A stretch of DNA of 64,000 nucleotides from the NCBI GenBank assembly GCA_943788645.1, contig CALSRC010000012.1:124001-188000 (forward strand), in the 5' to 3' direction. Shown here in pieces: positions 62,167 to 64,000 of the stretch. The position numbers and the translations under genes were made by a program. The first letter of the stretch is position 1; the number at the start of each line of letters is the position of its first letter. This DNA comes from UA16 sp002292325 (GTDB taxonomy: Bacteria; Bacteroidota; Bacteroidia; Flavobacteriales_D; Sanyastnellaceae). Below the pieces are notes generated by a model that worked only from the letters and a program-made list of their open reading frames with translations, did not search any database and had not been told where the DNA came from.

Positions 62167-63417
62167 ATGAAAGTTGCCTTTTTTCACGGACTGGAGAGCG
62201 ATGGTCCCGGACAAAAAGGGGCTTACTTGAAAACGGTGGCTTCCACGTTATACGCTCCGGTTGTCAACTATTATGATCCCGCGGATGTGCGTCGTGTATG
62301 GAATGAGGTGCTGGAGTTTGGACCTGATGTGGTCGTGGGCTCTAGCATGGGAGGTTGGTTTGGATTGCACGTGTGCATGGAATTGAATGTGGTTGGTGCG
62401 TTCGTCAACCCTGCAGTCGTCGGACGATCATTGGAACTCGAGCTGGAATTGAAAAAGGAAGTTGTACCCCCTCTTTTCTTGTTGCTCGGGTTGCAGGATG
62501 ATAAGGTGCCACCTCAGAAAGTGAGGGAATGGATGGAGGAACACCAATTACCAGTGGGCATTGATTTTGAAGCTGCGGGTCATCGAATCCCCATTGCATC
62601 CTTCCAATCTTGGTGGGAGAGCATTTCGGCACAGTTGTCGACTCTGGGGCGATTCGAATCCTCGAGCGTACAAAAACTCCTCGTTTCTGAGTTGAAACTG
62701 GGGAGACCTGAATTGGCCTTGGCGGAGGCTGTTCTTCGACGGTTTCCTACCCTCGATGCGTTGTGCGGTTACAGTGGTGGAGGTTTGCCTCACGGCCAGG
62801 AATCTGCCGAGCGTCGCTGGTTAGCCGATTTGGATGAAATGGAGTCAGGGCTAGCGGCCATGGAGCGAAAGATTCAGATAAATCAGCAAGAACTCCGAGA
62901 ACTCCGCCAGCATTTGGGCGAGAACGAGCAGGCATTGGACTGGGCTGATCCCCGCATCCGTAAAGCCATGCTGAAGTCTTTGCGCTCCATCACCTCCGTG
63001 GGTTCAATCCGAAGAACTGTTTACCCACATGAACATTCCCGAAAAGAAATGGCAGCAAAGTGGTTGCCCAAGCTCACGCCTGTGTCATATCACAGAATGA
63101 TTGCGTTTTTTAAATCTGAAGTGAATGTTTTGGGGCGTGACCGGGGAAGTACAAAATGGGATCCTGTTGAAGATCTGATTCAGCATCGAATTGAGTGGAT
63201 GGGAATTGATTTGAGCGCTCCCGGAGCACCTCATCCGAGAAGCCTGCGCAATTGTCGGCTCATGATCGTTCCAAAGCACATCGATGGCAATGCGACTTAT
63301 GCAGTAACGTTTGAACAAGGAATCATGCACCATTTAATTCGCAATCTGCATTTTTGGATTCCAAATGGCGAAGGAGGTTGGGTATATGACGGCATGCAAC
63401 GAGGCAAATTGAAATAG
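62167..63417 (+). CDS. YqiA-like alpha/beta-hydrolase with unknown C-terminal domain
   Basis: A 416-aa cytoplasmic protein. The first ~160 residues are a YqiA/YcfP-type small esterase: MKVAFFHGLESDGPG, nucleophile elbow VVVGSSMGGWFGL with Ser60, acid in LLGLQDDKVP (Asp111 or 112) and His139 in AAGHRIP. The remaining ~250 residues are not part of the family: a coiled-coil stretch (MERKIQINQQELRELRQ), then a basic alpha/beta domain (SIRRTVYPHEHSRKEMAAKW, NCRLMIVPKHIDGNATYAVT). YqiA-like proteins are normally ~190 aa, so this is an extended or fused form. It diverges from the surface-protein gene. Substrate unknown. Confidence 0.75.
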   Translation: MKVAFFHGLESDGPGQKGAYLKTVASTLYAPVVNYYDPADVRRVWNEVLEFGPDVVVGSSMGGWFGLHVCMELNVVGAFVNPAVVGRSLELELELKKEVVPPLFLLLGLQDDKVPPQKVREWMEEHQLPVGIDFEAAGHRIPIASFQSWWESISAQLSTLGRFESSSVQKLLVSELKLGRPELALAEAVLRRFPTLDALCGYSGGGLPHGQESAERRWLADLDEMESGLAAMERKIQINQQELRELRQHLGENEQALDWADPRIRKAMLKSLRSITSVGSIRRTVYPHEHSRKEMAAKWLPKLTPVSYHRMIAFFKSEVNVLGRDRGSTKWDPVEDLIQHRIEWMGIDLSAPGAPHPRSLRNCRLMIVPKHIDGNATYAVTFEQGIMHHLIRNLHFWIPNGEGGWVYDGMQRGKLK

Positions 63418-63519
63418 CCTCTGCAATTCTGTTCAAACAGAGAAGAATCACCCCTTGAAATCAGGTTGCCGTTGTGTTCTAGAAGGTTCACCTTGCGTCT
63501 ATTGCAGAGAATTATTGCT

Positions 63520-63527
63520 TAAATTCG
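63520..63527 (+). promoter_or_regulatory. -7-like element of the VWA gene
   Basis: TAAATTCG, then GCGC, then the ATG at 63532. TTG triplets occur 15 and 24 bases upstream but neither fits the usual spacing. Confidence 0.35.
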
Positions 63528-63531
63528 GCGC

Positions 63532-64000
63532 ATGAAGGGGTTATTAATTAGAATAATGAGTTTGGCCGCCTTGCTCGTTGGAATGTATCAGGCTTCGATC
63601 GCACAAGGAGTTCATTCCAAGCAGATATACTTGTGGGATGTTACGCTTTCCATGCGTGACAATGGCATTTGGGAACAAGTGAAAGAGCAAATGATTACCT
63701 CACTGAGGGAGGTAAAGGACAAGGACACGGAAGTGATTGTTATTCCGTTCCAAGATGATATCTACCCAGAACAAAGAATTCAAGTCGGTAACCAAGCGGA
63801 ATTGGATGCGCTCTGCGATTGGGTAGATTCATATGCAATCCCCATGCCTAAGGGTGGACATGGTACGAATATCTGCAGGGCACTGCAGCGGGCAGAGGAC
63901 TTCATTTTTAAAGAAGACATTGATTGTGTTTTCCTGCTGACTGACGGTACGCACGAGCCCAAAAATCCGGCAATGGCCGCGAAGTTTCCAGAGGGTTGCC
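63532..64000 (+). CDS. Exported von Willebrand factor A-domain protein (partial, runs off the window)
   Basis: The first 156 codons of a gene that continues beyond the window. A signal peptide (LIRIMSLAALLVGMYQASIAQ) is followed by a VWA domain: QIYLWDVTLSMRDNG carries a MIDAS-like DxTxS motif (Asp36, Thr38, Ser40; the usual second residue is Ser), GGHGTNI has the second-site Thr, and FLLTDGTHEPKNP the third Asp. VWA domains bind a metal ion and partner proteins. Being secreted or periplasmic, it differs from cytoplasmic TerY-type VWA proteins. The remainder and its partners cannot be seen. Confidence 0.85.
   Translation, partial: MKGLLIRIMSLAALLVGMYQASIAQGVHSKQIYLWDVTLSMRDNGIWEQVKEQMITSLREVKDKDTEVIVIPFQDDIYPEQRIQVGNQAELDALCDWVDSYAIPMPKGGHGTNICRALQRAEDFIFKEDIDCVFLLTDGTHEPKNPAMAAKFPEGC

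Overview
The window comes from a Bacteroidota chromosome, most likely a marine Flavobacteriales (Cryomorphaceae/Schleiferiaceae-like) lineage. Evidence for this: type IX secretion (T9SS) C-terminal sorting domains on four proteins, two PorP/SprF-family outer-membrane proteins, OmpA/PD40 proteins, a bacillithiol-type YtxJ, a MutS2, a fused alpha/beta branched-chain 2-oxoacid dehydrogenase E1, and Bacteroidota-type promoters (TAnnTTTG -7 element, TTG about 20 nt upstream). The species cannot be named. No tRNA, rRNA, CRISPR array, insertion sequence or replication origin was seen. No gene-free stretch exceeds 300 bases.

Layout. 1-5 kb: the end of dnaN, a rhomboid protease, a SirB1-like protein, a sugar-transferase/aminotransferase pair, and a Crp/Fnr regulator with a rhodanese. 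5-10 kb: DUF1573 and DUF3108 envelope proteins, a CtpA/S41 protease and a secreted lysyl-endopeptidase-like protease with a T9SS tail. 10-21 kb: housekeeping, with a ytxJ-pRiA4b-like-miaA-mutS2 operon, the E1 subunit, two FAD oxidoreductases and an outer-membrane barrel. 21-27 kb: a coiled-coil/TPR-like envelope protein coupled to a TonB-like protein, a saccharopine-dehydrogenase-like enzyme and two small envelope genes.

28.6-47.4 kb is the centrepiece. It is an overlapping four-gene operon: a type B sorting-domain protein, a PorP/SprF protein, a PorE-like TPR/PD40/OmpA protein, and a 4170-residue adhesin with six 861-bp near-identical tandem repeats. It looks like a dedicated surface-adhesin export and anchoring cassette, with a second PorP/SprF gene diverging from the same short promoter region.

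47.5-64 kb: a BNR/sortilin-like propeller protein broken by two frameshifts, a lipoprotein, a 1525-residue protein that I read as a seven-transmembrane receptor joined to a STAND-type NTPase and a TerB-like tail, an OmpA/PD40 protein, an amphi-Trp protein, a PLD-family protein, an M50-like membrane protease, another large T9SS surface protein, a YqiA-like esterase with an unknown C-terminal half, and a VWA protein cut by the window end.

Two window-wide patterns stand out. Three genes carry four frameshifts, all of which can be repaired by removing one base, so base errors in the assembly must be considered. Six genes have a -7-like element ending exactly 4 nt before the ATG, which suggests leaderless mRNAs.
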